Shown: positions 22,638 through 34,929 of the stretch, one piece after another
Position numbering within the stretch: position 1 is the first letter of the stretch
Layout of the letters: each line of letters opens with the position of its first letter
Origin: Plasmopara viticola
Taxonomy: Eukaryota > Oomycota > Peronosporomycetes > Peronosporales > Peronosporaceae
Direction of reading: 5' to 3'
Assembly (NCBI GenBank): GCA_001695595.3
Contig: MBPM02000010.1
Span: forward strand, 868,001-932,000
Length of the DNA stretch: 64,000 bases
Translations under genes and position numbers: made by a program
Notes under the pieces: generated by a model
What the model saw: only the letters and a program-made list of their open reading frames with translations
Told to the model about the DNA's origin: nothing
The model's database searches: none

Positions 22638-25600
22638 CTAGTGCTGTACGCGCTTTGGTCCAATACCACTATTCTGCAGCAGGTACTTGAGTCGCTTTGT
22701 GCCTAGAGACTTAGTCAGCATGTCTGCTTTTTGGTCCACCGTTGAGATGTACTTGACCACGATTATGTTCCGTGCCACGGCCTCCCGGATGAAGTGGTGC
22801 CGAATGTCGACATGCTTGGTCCTGGCATTGTAACCGGCGTTGCTAGCAAGTCCTATTGCGCCTTGATTATCTTCCCAAACCAAAGTAGCTCCCACTTACT
22901 GATGACCGAGATCCTTGAGAATCGCACGGACCCACAGTACTTCTTGAGTGCATAGACTTAAAGCCATATACTCTGCCTCCGCTGAGCTTAGCGCCACTGT
23001 CCGCCGGTATTTCGACTTGAAAATCACTGGTGCGCTCCCGATCATGATCATGATTCCTGACACCGAACGCCGATCATCAATATTACTGCCCCAGTCCGCA
23101 TCTGTGTACGCTAAAGCTGCTGACCCGGGTGCATTAATAAACGCGATAGCTGTGTTACCACATACGCGATATCAGGACGCGTACCTGTCGTGATGTACAG
23201 CAAACATCCGATTAGGGACCTGTACGGCTTCAACTGCATCTCTGATTTTTCAACGTCCGTCGCTGGGGATTGCATCTTTGACAACTTTAAACCCGCTTCT
23301 GATGGGTTAACCACTGCCTTCGCGTCTTGTTGGTTGAACCTGTTCACCACATCGTCAGTGTACCGTGTCTGAGGGATCATGAGCGTGCTGCAGTTGCGAT
23401 CATGGTCGATTTCTATTCCAAGAATAAACTTGGTCTCGCCCAATTCTTTTGTCTTGAATGAGTTCTTGAGTGCAGCTTTAACATCTTCAATCTCCTTGCT
23501 CGTCTTGGCAGCGATAATCATGTCGTCCACATACAAGCAAACAAAGACATAGTTGCCGTTCTTGCCCTTGACGTAGACGCACTGATCTTCTCCGCTGTTC
23601 CGAAAGCCTATTTGTAGGAAGACAACTTGAATCGTCTTGTTCCATGCATTCGAAGCTTGCTTGAGACCGTAAATCGCTTTATCCAGCTTGCACACCATGT
23701 TTTCAGCATTGGCGATACCGTAAGACACTTCCATGTATACCTCTTCCGTGAGATCACTGTTCAGGAATGATGTGTCGACATCAAGTTGCTTTGTCATGTA
23801 TCCCATCGTAACCACCACCGACAACACAACTCTGATAGAGTTCATGTTCGCTACCGGCGAGTATGTTTCGAAGAAGTCAACACCAAATTTCTGCTTGAAG
23901 CCTTATGCGACGAGTCGAGCTTTGTAGCGCACCACTTGTCCCAATTCGTTGCACTTCTTCGCAAAGACCCATCGGCATCCGATTTCTTGAACGCTCTCCT
24001 TCTTCGGCACAAGTGTCCATGAGCCGTTCTCTTCATGAGCCTTGAGCTCTGTGTTTATTGCCTTCTGCCAGGCATGAGCGTCGTCGCTATTCATCGCTTG
24101 CCGATATGTAGTTGGAGCGTCGTCCGCCTCGCCAACACTAGCAGCATAAGCTAACACAGCTTCAGCAATTAGTCCTTCATCATCGATCCTGGCCCGCTTG
24201 GCACTTGGTGGATTGTCGCTTTCTTCCACCTTCTGCTCTTCATTACTTAAGCCATCTGTAAGAGGGAAGACAGGCTCTCGCGAACGTCTTGTCCGTCCTG
24301 ACTTCGCCTGAAAAACAATACGGTCTTCACCGTAAGCTTGCGGAGGAGGGTGATAAGGAGCCAAATCCAAGATCTGTGGGTCCGGACTAGGAGGTTGGAG
24401 AAGTTGTGGCATCTGGTACAGCTCCACTTCATGCTCTGTCCCAACCTCATCCTTTTTCACGTCAGGAGCATGATTCTCGACACCTTCCATTGGCATTTCT
24501 GTAGAAGGCTGTCGTGTGTCCTTGTCCTGTATATGTGCACCATTTATGTCCTTGTAACGAAGGTGATTGTCTCAACTTGTGATGAGTCCGTAGTGTATAT
24601 TCCACCCACTTCGCGCTCGTCAAGTGGAACAGATCGTACCACCTTGAGCTTGGAATTTTCCAAATCAAACACACGATACTCTTTCGCACTCTCTGCATAC
24701 CCAGGAAACAAACATCGAAAACTCTTGGGATCGAGCTTGTCCTCTTTGCATCATTGACGTGAGCGAAACCTTGGGAACCAAATACTCGTAGATGCCCCAG
24801 CCCCGGCTTCTGCTTGAACGCCAATTCGTACGGCGTATTCCTCGAGTTCGCCGTGTTCGTTGAGCAATTAATCAAGTATACCGCTGTTCTTACTGCTTCT
24901 GCCCACCATTCAGTAGGAACCCCCTTGTAATGCACCATGCTTCGCGCCTTTTCCATTATTGTGCGGTTCATTCGCTCAGCGACACCGTTCTGTTGCGGGC
25001 TGTATGGCACTGTGCGTTGATGCATAACTCCATTTCTGGAACAGATTTCGGCAACTTTCTTGTTCACGAACTCCGTCCCGTTGTCCGATCGCAGACACTT
25101 CAAGCGCTGTCCCCATTGGTTTTCGTAGAACACTTTGAACTCGATCAGCTTACTTGCCACCTCACTCTTGTTCTTCATGAAGTACGCTACCACAAACCGC
25201 GAGGAATCATCCACAAAAGTAAGCACATATCGCGCGCCACCCTTCGAGACCGTTTTCATTGCTTCAATCACGTCCGTGTGCACGAGCTTCAAGACAGGTG
25301 ATGTCTTAGTAAGCGACCGTGACGGGAATGAATCAACCGTCTGCTTACCCTTCAGGCATCCCCCACACAGCTTTTTAATGCCCTGCCTTACCGCCGGCAC
25401 ACCACTTGTCGCAAGGTGTGACTTCACCATGCCGCTCTTCCCGGGATGTCCCAAGCGAGCATGCCAAAGCTCCCATTGAGTATCAACCCTTGCGTACTCC
25501 ACTAACCGAGCCTCTTCTTGCTCGCAGTCCAGGACGTACGCCTTACCGACTTTCTTGCCCTTAGCAATCGCTCGTTGCGTACTCCAATGATACAGGAGGA

Positions 25601-26634
25601 GCTCTCAAACACCACCTTCATACCACGCTCAGCTAGCTTGCCAACCGACAAAAGGTGTTTGTCGAGTCCTGGAATGTGTAGGACTTCGACCATCTTGATA
25701 CGCAACCCGTCCAATCCAGTAAGCCTGACCGTACCCTTGCCAGTCACCCGCAGCTTCTTGCCGTCCGCAATGGTCACCTCTGGACCAGCGTCCAATGCCT
25801 CGTAATCAAAGAGATCACTCCGATGAGGTGTCATGTGCGAGGTAGCTCCGCTGTCGATAAGCTAGTCGTCACAGTGCTGCTCACCAGCGGCAAAAACAGC
25901 ATCATAACCTCGAAGCCGTTCTTCTTCTGACAATCCCGCTTCAAATGTCCGACTTGGCCACACTTACAACACTTGCCCGTGAATCCACCTCCGTTCTTCC
26001 GCGGACCGTTCCCTTTACGGCCATTGCCTTGGCCTCCCTTGAAACGTCCTACATTCACCTTGAACGCGTGCTCCGTAGACCCTTTCTTCTCAAGTCGCTC
26101 GTACTCCTTCAGAAGCTTCTCTTTCACCTCGATCAAAGACACGTCCTTGGAGTTCTCCACAATCGACGAGAGAATTTCGTATTCCTCTTGGAGACTGCTC
26201 AGAAGAATCACTAGTTGACGAGCATCGCCAAGTGGTTCTCCCAACGACTGCAGCCCTACGATCAGCTCATCGAAGCTGTCTAGGTGCTTCGACATCGCCA
26301 CCCCATCAGCCATCTTGATATCGTGGAGGCGACGGGTCATCGAGACACGATTGTGCATTGTTGAGCGGTTGTAGAAGTCGCGCAGCGTATTCCACGCCAT
26401 GATTGCCGTCGTGGCCGTCCGAATCTTCGTATGATGCTCAATTGCCACTCCCTGGGCGATAAGCCCAAGTGCCTTCATGTCGTTGAGCACCCACGTCTCG
26501 GTCATCTCCGCCTCAGGCTTGACCACTTGCACGTGCGCTAGCAGACCCTTCCTAGCCAGCGTCATGCGCATGGCAGACTCCCAGTGGAAGTAGTTTCCAC
26601 TACCCAGGAGGACTTCACTTCTTGTCGTCGGCAT
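22638..26634 (-). pseudogene. Copia-2 gag-pol polyprotein, broken
   Basis: On the minus strand gag starts at 26,634 (MPTTRSEVLLGSGNYFHWES). It carries an intact CCHC zinc knuckle (CCKCGQVGHLKRDC) near 25,960. A TAG in the protease region precedes LIDSGATSHMT. Integrase spans 25,502 to about 24,500 with LRSDNGTEFVNKKV and PYSPQQNGVAER. Frame changes follow near 24,750 and 23,880. The reverse transcriptase (23,845-23,111) retains YVDDMIIAAK, and RNase H ends at 22,638. Fewer lesions are visible in gag than in Copia-1, but the whole cannot be translated as one protein. Confidence 0.92.
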
Positions 26635-26683
26635 TGGGATGGAGGGGATGTTTGGCGAGAGTCTTGTGCGGCTGTTAACCTGG

Positions 26684-26926
26684 TGCACAGGAGAAGGCAA
26701 AACAGTAAAGTGAATATATTAAGGTCCTTAGCTCGCTACCCTGTGCTACCTCTAAGCCTATCCTTTTAGATCGTTCTAGAAGGTTCGTCGTGACGTCATC
26801 TAATGACGTCATCATCATACCAGTACCCAACCGGTATTTGCCGTAATCCCTCTGAGCCTATCCTTCTAGATCCTTCTAGAAGGTTCGTCGTGACGTCACA
26901 TCAACAGCGGCGTCAAATTAATAACA
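26684..26926 (-). repeat. 5' LTR of Copia-2
   Basis: 243 bp, TG...CA on the minus strand. It carries the same internal duplication as the other LTR, with TGACGTCA at 26,791, 26,804 and 26,891. Confidence 0.9.
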
Positions 26927-27144
26927 ATAATCGAGTTTAATGCAGAGAATCTGCGCGTAACACCTCCGCTTTGAAATATGTTAGTCATTGCAAAGGAACG
27001 ATTTGTTGGCTACTGAGTACCGTACACGTTGCATGCCTAAGTTGGGTCAATCTTTGTATGCGAGCTCGACCATAGTACCTTAGCGACTATTTGAATTAAG
27101 TACTACAGACCATTTGTGCTGATACTGCTAGTAGTATACTACTT
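26927..27144. repeat. Spacer segment of the module complex, copy C
   Basis: Matches 10,875-11,095 and 20,007-20,214. It begins abruptly at the Copia-2 LTR. Confidence 0.75.
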
Positions 27145-28095
27145 TCCGGTCTCTCCTATACGTCAAAGGCCTTGCGGTAATATCATGAAACCTGCGGACG
27201 TTTGCAAGATCATTGCAGACTTTCCTAAGAAATTGAAAATAGAGTGACTCTTCCTTGATGAAGCTATCGCCTTTTCAATGGTCTCCGTAAAGGAAGAAGT
27301 TACCCTCTCTAACATGGCTTTGATCTTGTTAGAAGGGGAGATGCTACCACTAGAGAGCAAATTGATGGAGCGTTAAAACCACAGACACCACATTAATAAT
27401 AATGTTAGGTTTGAAAAACCTGGACACGCTGACCTTGCCTGTGAGCTCGATTTGAACATTGGTAACAAGAACGTTTCAATTGATATCACATTTGGGGGGA
27501 CAGACACCAGCTCGGGGTATTTACAAGGTGCTCGAGCTACTGGGGCGAGTCCAAATTGCAAATGAGCTTCTGTGAGAAAATGAGACACTAGACACCGTGC
27601 ACGCGATTGAGTCGTTTCACCTAACGAAGCGTTGCGGTTGGACATTACACAAACAAGCAGACGAAGCTACTGCGTGGCTTTATAAAGCTAACAAGCGCAT
27701 TCATCCATAGAGTTTTCGTGACGTCACCCGAAAAGCCTTATTGGATCTTCGACTTGTGGACTCGATCGACCAGCAATCCATTTGCCCTTAGTACAATGTA
27801 GCACATCATCGCCAAGTGACTTCGCTGGCCTCAGTATTTTTCGTCAATTTTCATTAGATATGGTGTCACTGTTGATGACTCTTCAAGTGACACATTATTA
27901 TGATGTTATCGAGGAGGTATCAAAAAAGGAATGTATCTTCACTCTATGGAAATGGCTTAATGACGCCTCTTGTACAAGTAATAGACAATTATACTAGATA
28001 ATTAGGGTTGGTAGTGAAATCAATCTAACATTGAAAAAGCTGGAGATGCATCCCAACGTAACACAGCAAAAGGAGTATCAGATCAATAATGCAAT
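27145..28095 (-). repeat. Reverse arm C'
   Basis: Uninterrupted reverse arm, about 950 bp, closely matching 20,215-21,560 without the LINE-derived insertion. A TGACGTCA site lies near 27,719. Homology stops near 28,095, before any macro-tail fragment, which marks the end of the module complex. Confidence 0.8.
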
Positions 28096-28152
28096 GCGTG
28101 TCTAACGAGGGTACAAGGGAAGAAGGGTTAGGAAATAAGTAACCCTTCCCTT

Positions 28153-28222
28153 AAAAAAGGCCAACATCAATTTAAATAATGTTAGATTTCGAACATTATT
28201 TCAATTGTTGTTGGTCTTTTTT
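28153..28222. repeat. Near-perfect hairpin, 31-bp arms, 8-bp loop
   Basis: The arms 28,153-28,183 and 28,192-28,222 are complementary at 28 of 31 positions, with AGATTTCG between them. The stem starts with a run of six A and ends with a run of six T. No reading frame covers it. It may be a small foldback element or a structured RNA, but nothing identifies it further. Confidence 0.75.
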
Positions 28223-28254
28223 CGCTCCTTCAAATTTAGTTAAAATGGAGATGC

Positions 28255-28480
28255 GCTTGAGGGATTGTCGCTGTTGAAACAATGCTAAAGAAGGATTGGC
28301 TCAATGAGCACGTTGTCAAAACAAATGGCCCCTCCTCGGGATACAAGCGTACATGGCAAGAGTATATTCGCTACATTCAAGCTATCAAATATTTTTTACA
28401 GAAAAAAGCGGCAGCTTTCTCGGCGATGACCATTGATTATGCATCATTATGATGGGCATATTATTTTTCTATCGTTGTGA
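28255..28480 (+). repeat. Decayed repeat, inverted relative of 1-360
   Basis: Plus-strand match to the reverse complement of the first about 250 bp of the window, including the MAPPRDTSVHGKS coding trace. Stops and frame changes exclude a working gene. Confidence 0.55.
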
Positions 28481-31400
28481 TTTGAATTTGGATCATAGAA
28501 ACAATGTATTGATTCAAGCCAAATTGAAGGAGATCTCATCTTTTTGATGCAAGGATAAAAACAAACACAAGTCGATCAATGAGCTGTATTTAATAAACAG
28601 ATCGACAATTTTCAAAGCCATATGAAAGGCAGCTTGGGGCATCGAGTGACGGCGTCCACATAGACTAAGAGCAAAAAAGCGATCTACAACTAGAAAGGGC
28701 TGTACACAAGTCGATTAAGGCTCTTGAGGTACATGAGCAATGAGAGCTTAGTATAAATAACACGCAATTCAATCGGGATATGCCCCCGTATCATAATTTG
28801 CACATGCATATTATTCGAAAAGGATTCTATTGATGACGACGCCATTGCACGATTTCTTACTTTTGTGAAGGAGATCATTGTTTACAACAAACAGGACTGT
28901 ACATGTGGTTCGGATGTGATGAAAAGTATTTGTGGATCAATCTTACACTCAAGACAAAAATCTCATTGTCTTTTGAAGGTGACCAACAATGATGAAAAGA
29001 AGTTCAACCGACAAATACTGCTCGCAGTTCATGCCGAACGTGATCTAATCATAGAGTTTGTGGTTTGTGAAGATCTCCATAATAAAATGCAGCATAAAAA
29101 TTACGGAGGATTTGGACAGGGCACATTGAATTATTGCAGCCTGTTCAGGAGCGTACACCGGTATGTGAGATAATGTGTACATCATGAAAAGGGTCCATAG
29201 TAAGTACAAGTCGAAAACAGAACTCACACCAACGATACAAGCAAGTCATATCCGGAAGCATCCTCCTCCATCACCTGACATTTAAACCATGATTTTTACC
29301 CACAAGGCAAACATTCATGAACAAAATAAAATATTGTCCATTTCTTACCGTTTAACGACGTTGATTGCATTAAAAAGTTGTTGTGCGACCTGTACACAAC
29401 GATACAAGCACTGCTTGGACGAACGTCCCAAACGAGCTAAAAATCGATCGACTTCTGCTTTGACGGCCGATGAAAGCTTGTAAAGGGTATGTTTTGCTTA
29501 TCTTGATGTTTGTTTCGTGTGTCAGAGTAAATAAGGAGTACAGCAAAAGAGAGCAGCTTCTTACCGAAAGCCTCGAGTTGGTCAATTGAAAAATGTTTCA
29601 ATTTATTATATAATTAATTCTATTTCATTGACATTTTGGTCGGTAGTAGTGATATATAGAATAACGCTCGATTTTTTATTTAATGACGTCTTAGCTTTTG
29701 GACATATAAGTCGTGCGTGATTTGATCGGAGACCAAAGCTAATTTGCGAAGATGAACTAGATATCGAATAAAAGCGCATTGGCACCAAAGCTATCGCTGA
29801 GTATCTTGAGCTGGAATTGAGGGCCAACTTAGCCGCAAAAATAGCAAGAATAGTCAGCTTGACGACGTCTAGTTAGAAAGCGAATCGTATAACAAATCAG
29901 TGAAAAAGCGAACTCATTTGATGGCTATGACGATCGCTTGGATAAATTTAAGAGCTAAGTTGGCCAACCAAGCTAGCAATTTTTCTCAGTGTGTATATAC
30001 TGCTTGATAGTTAGAATCGACAGCTTAATAAATGTATTGACTTCCATCGCATCTTTGTAAGCAAATTATCGAAAAGTAATGTTTAAAGTTCTTGTACTAA
30101 CCGCTTTTGCCCAGTGATTTTGCCACCAACCTTCGTCGGAAGTCCTTGACGTTTATTCTTCTTCTGTACCAACATATATTTAAAAGAGCTTATGGTAGAC
30201 GTCACAATCGTTTTAATTACTCGGACTTTCCGCAAGAGATTCTCGTTTTTCTCCTCATTAAAGATCTTAGCACTCGATCTGAGCACATTTGGCTTCAATG
30301 GGGCATCCGCCTTGGGCGCCGACACTATAGATTCGGACGGGCAATCTTTTGTTGAAGATACTCCAATAGAGCAAATTTGGAGAGCGCTTCCCAACGTAAA
30401 TTGATTTGGCTGAAATATTTGAATCCACATGACTTTTTTCACTTAAGCCAAGCAAGACTGACAGACTAAATTGCCCGTCTTTTCTGCTGTAAGCCAATTA
30501 TGCATACTGCTATATCTTCACAGAAAATCATCTTAACATCCCCTGGCATATGTGCTATCAAGTGTAGCGAGTCGTATCAGCTGCTTGTTCAAAAGGGAGT
30601 GTGACTTTATATCTCCGGCTATAAACTTATACCTATTACGACTCACAAATCTTTATCAACCTGACTCCAAGGGTTAGCATTAGTACAAGTAACAAATGTC
30701 TTTCGAGCTGTTGCTGTGTCTTTGGAAAATCATTAAAGCTCGTATGCGCTCCAAGCCTCGGACATACAGTGAAGCTGAATGAGCTATTTTTTCCAGCCTA
30801 AGGACAGCCCAATCTTGTGTTCTCGAATGCATCTAAGTTATCGGAGACAATAATATGGTTTCGGCGATACCGCTAGATTTCGTAAATGTCATGCAACTAG
30901 ACTGCAAGGTTACCACGGTCTGGTATGTGATAAAGGACAAAGCACCTTGTGTTGAACATATTCGATACGCTACCGGATTATATAACGTATGTAGTATATG
31001 ACATGTGGGATTATAAACATGACGAAAGCTAATGATAAGGACACATTGACAGCTTGTCATCAATCGACGTAAATCAGTAGTCTTGGTGTAGACAATCTAG
31101 TATAAAAAATAACAGCCTTCTAGAATGACCTAAAAGATGGCCCAGAAGGTCAGGCTTGGATGTAGCACGAAGTCATGAGCCATGGACCTGAGTACATTCA
31201 ATTCCGAAATTCCCTTCTGCTGCATATTATGTCATTCCAAAAGCTGTGAGCGAAACGATGATATCCAACGGTGGACCAAGTTCACTGACACCAGCCCGCT
31301 GAGATCCCAGCCACGAAAGAGCAAAGACTTCCTGAGTAGTTGTAGAAGATATACCGGTTGCCCACGAAAATGTTGACGACGTCCATGCAAAAATCTTGGC

Positions 31401-32099
31401 CACTTTGCTTGACATTCTTGCGAGGGTGACGCAGATATAGGCCTCGCAAGTAAAGCGAGACGAAGACGAGCGTATGCTCGCAGCAATCGGGTCTATGATG
31501 TTTCACTCCACTCTTGGCAACGGCCGCGACGGCGTGCCGATTTACATTGAAGCGAAAGGCCAATCGCCCGCACGTCAGAGCGAAGGTCGAAGACGTGCAT
31601 ACGCGCGACATGCACAGGAGCCATTTTAGTAACTCACTCGGGACAGGGAACTTTCATACCGCAGAAGATTTGGTTTTGTGCGCTACACTAGGCGGCATAA
31701 GAGGATCTTGCACAGCAAGTGATGCGCGTACCGGATAAATGAGCGCAGGCTTAAGATTCACAGGTTTGACGGGACAAAGTTGCATCGAGGTTTTGTTTTG
31801 TCTGGGGTCGAACATTCATGCGCTGGATTGAGTATGTGCAGGTAGTGTGTGTGGCCTCGATTGGGACGAAGACGTGTAGCCGAGTTGCCCGGGCACAACT
31901 TGAATGGTATGGCCGATCGATATCACACCAAGTAGGACGGGACTTGGTGGTGTCAACTCCCGGCGCTTTGATATTTTATGGAGTTCAAAACACTTCTCTT
32001 TGCGCCTGGCTCGAGCACTTTCTGTACTTAATGGCAGTAAGCAATCACGTGAAGATGCTTACGTGCAAGTGCTCGACAGCATTGTTTATAATGCGTCTA
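28481..32099. other. No gene recognised; scattered short coding traces
   Basis: Open frames reach about 100-120 codons, for example 28,865-29,173 (+) with KQDCTCGSDVMKSICGSI and 30,442-30,083 (-). None matches a family I know and none has supporting features such as a signal peptide or domain. Probably decayed repeat or gene remnants. Confidence 0.45.
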
Positions 32100-33440
32100 T
32101 GAGTCGCACACTGTACTCAAAGTGCAATGCCAGGCGTCTTGACTTTTTTAAGAAATCGCGCATTTTGCTCGCTCAGTAATACGTGAAGTTCTGTCTCATT
32201 CGAATCGTTCGTTCCCACAAGTATCAACGCGAACAAACCTTGTGTTGACACACGAGCGTGCTTTGGCTTTGGCAAGGCGGTCACATTTAAGCTGCTTGGC
32301 CCGCTGAGAAGAAGAAAAGAATCGTGGTGCCAGAGGTGATTGGAAAAGGATCGGTAGATCAAAGGAGGAAATGAGTGACACATAGCGCGTGCAAGTAAGC
32401 AGCACCCTAGAGGAGATCTGGATCTTGTACAATGGGCCGAGCGGGTATCTCGTGAATGATGCAGCGCTACTCGAGAATGCTCTCAGATATGACAATCGGT
32501 GTATAGTCACCAAAGGCGAAAAACTTTCGATGATGCTGGTCGGTAACGTTCTGCTTCAAGCAACGGCGCTTGGCAAGACAAAAGTCGTCCTTCTATCGGA
32601 CGCCTATCTCGCATCGGGGCTATCCCAGACTATATTGATGTATATGAGCTCAAACTAAAAGAGGATGGACTCGCGTATGCTAATGTTTCGCGAACTACCA
32701 GATCACTCAGCATTGAAGGCGCCGTATCTGATGTGTCAATGCGGAAGAACATGCTCATGCCAAATAAGCATACCGATCACGACACCATCGACAAGAATAG
32801 GATTATCGTGGCATCCATTACTCAGGATAAAGAGCGCGGATGAGATGTACAGCCGGGATAACTCATGCACTCTAATCAGCGCTTCGGACTATACACATAT
32901 AACACGGTCACGAGGATGGCTCTCGAGATGCGCAGCCTATAGACGTATCGACGAATGGTGAGCGTCACGCGCGCCCACAACAAGCGGGCATAGAACGCGA
33001 AGTGTAAGGAGGATACGGGTATGCTCTCCCTAATTGATGGCATCGACAGTGAGATCTGCTCGGATTTCAAGAGACTGATAACGCCAATGAATAGACTCTA
33101 AGATGGTATCGTGTAAATTTTGTCGACCACAAGGTCAATAATTGTCGCGCTACCTTAGGGGCAAGCACCAAGAAAGGTTTGAGGAATTTTCGTTGTCCTC
33201 TAAGAAGCGATTAGGCTGTCGCATCCATCTACTACGCACAGGTGGTGATGGCGAATATAGGAATGTCGATCTGTTTTGCAAGTCCATCGTCGCGTCACGA
33301 CAGATTAGCGAGGTAGATAAATAAGCATTGAACAGTAAGGCTGAGCAGATGCACTGGACAGGTTTGAACATGGGGCGCTCCACAATATATTTAAGCGAGC
33401 TTCCGCATCATTTCAGGAAGACGCGGTCAAGTATCGAGTA
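32100..33440 (+). mobile_element. Old Copia relic (protease and integrase traces)
   Basis: At 32,400-32,640 the product reads EEIWILYNGPSGYLVNDAAL and later LLSDAYLASGLSQTIL. This is the Copia protease region with the catalytic DSGAS changed to YNGPS. At 33,140-33,420 it reads GCRIHLLRTGGDGEYRNVDL and then AEQMHWT, the integrase core with stops between. The segment in between is shortened and out of frame. No LTRs were found. It belongs to a different Copia lineage from Copia-1 and Copia-2, judging by the integrase wording. Confidence 0.75.
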
Positions 33441-34929
33441 TTCAGCTAAATCCTAAATTGTAGTCTCTTGAGCTCGATCGAGGATAATGCATCGCCAATT
33501 AAAGTTTTCACGAGTCGAACACCTGCTCTACACGACATCGAGACTTCTAGCTCAGTCTGATTAGTGTATTGAAACCGAAAAAAAAGTTGCTTTCGCAGAG
33601 AACAAAAATTGGTACGAAATTGGGTCGCGGCAACGAGACCACGAAAAATCGCGTATTTTAACAAAAATTTAAATCGTGATTACGGCTCAGCATCTTGAGA
33701 GCATTGAAGCCCCGCTCGACAAACAGAGCGAGCACATGCATGGTGTCAAGGTAGAGTTCTTTCGGATGGAAGGAAATTCGCAAAAGTAGATAGCACTATT
33801 GGCACAAAGCGCTGAATGCGTGCTCCGCAAATATACACACCGGGCACTCAAACGCGCAGCCTAAGACCCGAGTCAACAAATTGGGATGATAGAGCCCGCG
33901 ATGGAAGGTTGTCAAAAAAGATATCGTGGCATCTAAATCCGCTCTATGTTCAGCCCAAACAAATATGCGCATACTGATTAAGGAAGTAAAACAACACAAG
34001 CTTGCTCCTAAGCAAACACTCAAATGATTACATTTGTTGCGTTACCTGTGACGTGATCGCGAAGAGGAGTTTTAAACATGGGAAGATACGGTATGCTACC
34101 GCATCGCAGAACGTATGTAGTAGCTAGCCATTGGTCGAAACGAATCAGTAGCTTTAGTGTTGACAATCTAGTAAACGAAAAGAGAAACCTTTACGAAGGA
34201 TTTGGAAATTGGCAGTGTAATGCAGCACGAACTTACAACTTGGATCTAGATCTATTTACTTCCAAGCTTGCCTGCTACTGCGCACGACATCACCTCAACA
34301 CCTTGCACAGTAACGACGTACAGAACACAGAAAGTTATTGCCCGCAGGAAGACTGATCTCTGTCTTGTTGAGGGTGTAATCGTATGGGAGTTACCTCTGA
34401 AAAGTATTTTAAAACTGAAATTGAGGTTCAACCGTGGATATGGTGGAATACAGCGGTTCGAACTTAAGGTTTTACCTGCTGGCTATTATCAAGAAGCTGT
34501 CGATTACTCGGGTAGTCCAATGACCAGGCAAATGCGCGGCTCCACATGAAATGGGAGTAGAACCATAACGCCAACGATTAGCGAGTGCAACATTACAGCA
34601 ACAAACCGGATCAGTATTGACCTTGAGAGCAAATCACACGGGCAGATCCTATTCACAAATTCTGTTGAGATAAGAGTGCATTTTCAAATAGTGAGGACGC
34701 TTGTTTAGAAATTCGCTGTATCACTTGACGAAGAGCACTAGCGCCAATAACGATTCTCGTTAATAATCACATTACGACTTTTTCAGGTATACAAATTTCG
34801 AAAAGGGTCGGATGTACTACTTTTTGTGAAATTGCGATTTTTTTATATCGTATTTAATGCCTTTGTAACCTCTTTTACTCATTAGTCTTAAATTTTGGGA
34901 CGCTGCTTTTATCTCTTAAAGGTGCAGCG
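33441..34929. other. No gene recognised; transition to gene-dense DNA
   Basis: A plus-strand frame at 34,078-34,356 encodes about 92 aa without recognisable domain. The last 130 bp before 34,930 are T-rich and probably form the promoter and leader of the MRG gene. Confidence 0.4.

Larger units (their letters stand above)
22384..26926 (-). mobile_element. Copia LTR retrotransposon Copia-2
   Basis: LTRs of 241 bp (22,384-22,624) and 243 bp (26,684-26,926) flank a minus-strand gag-pol. The LTRs differ by roughly 7%, so this element is older than Copia-1. There is no target-site duplication. The left flank lies inside the truncated module ORF, while the right flank (ATAATCGAGTTTAATGCAG) belongs to the spacer. 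In intact units these two sequences are about a kilobase or more apart. The PBS region (AGGTTAACAGCCGCA, minus strand) matches that of Copia-1. Confidence 0.95.
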
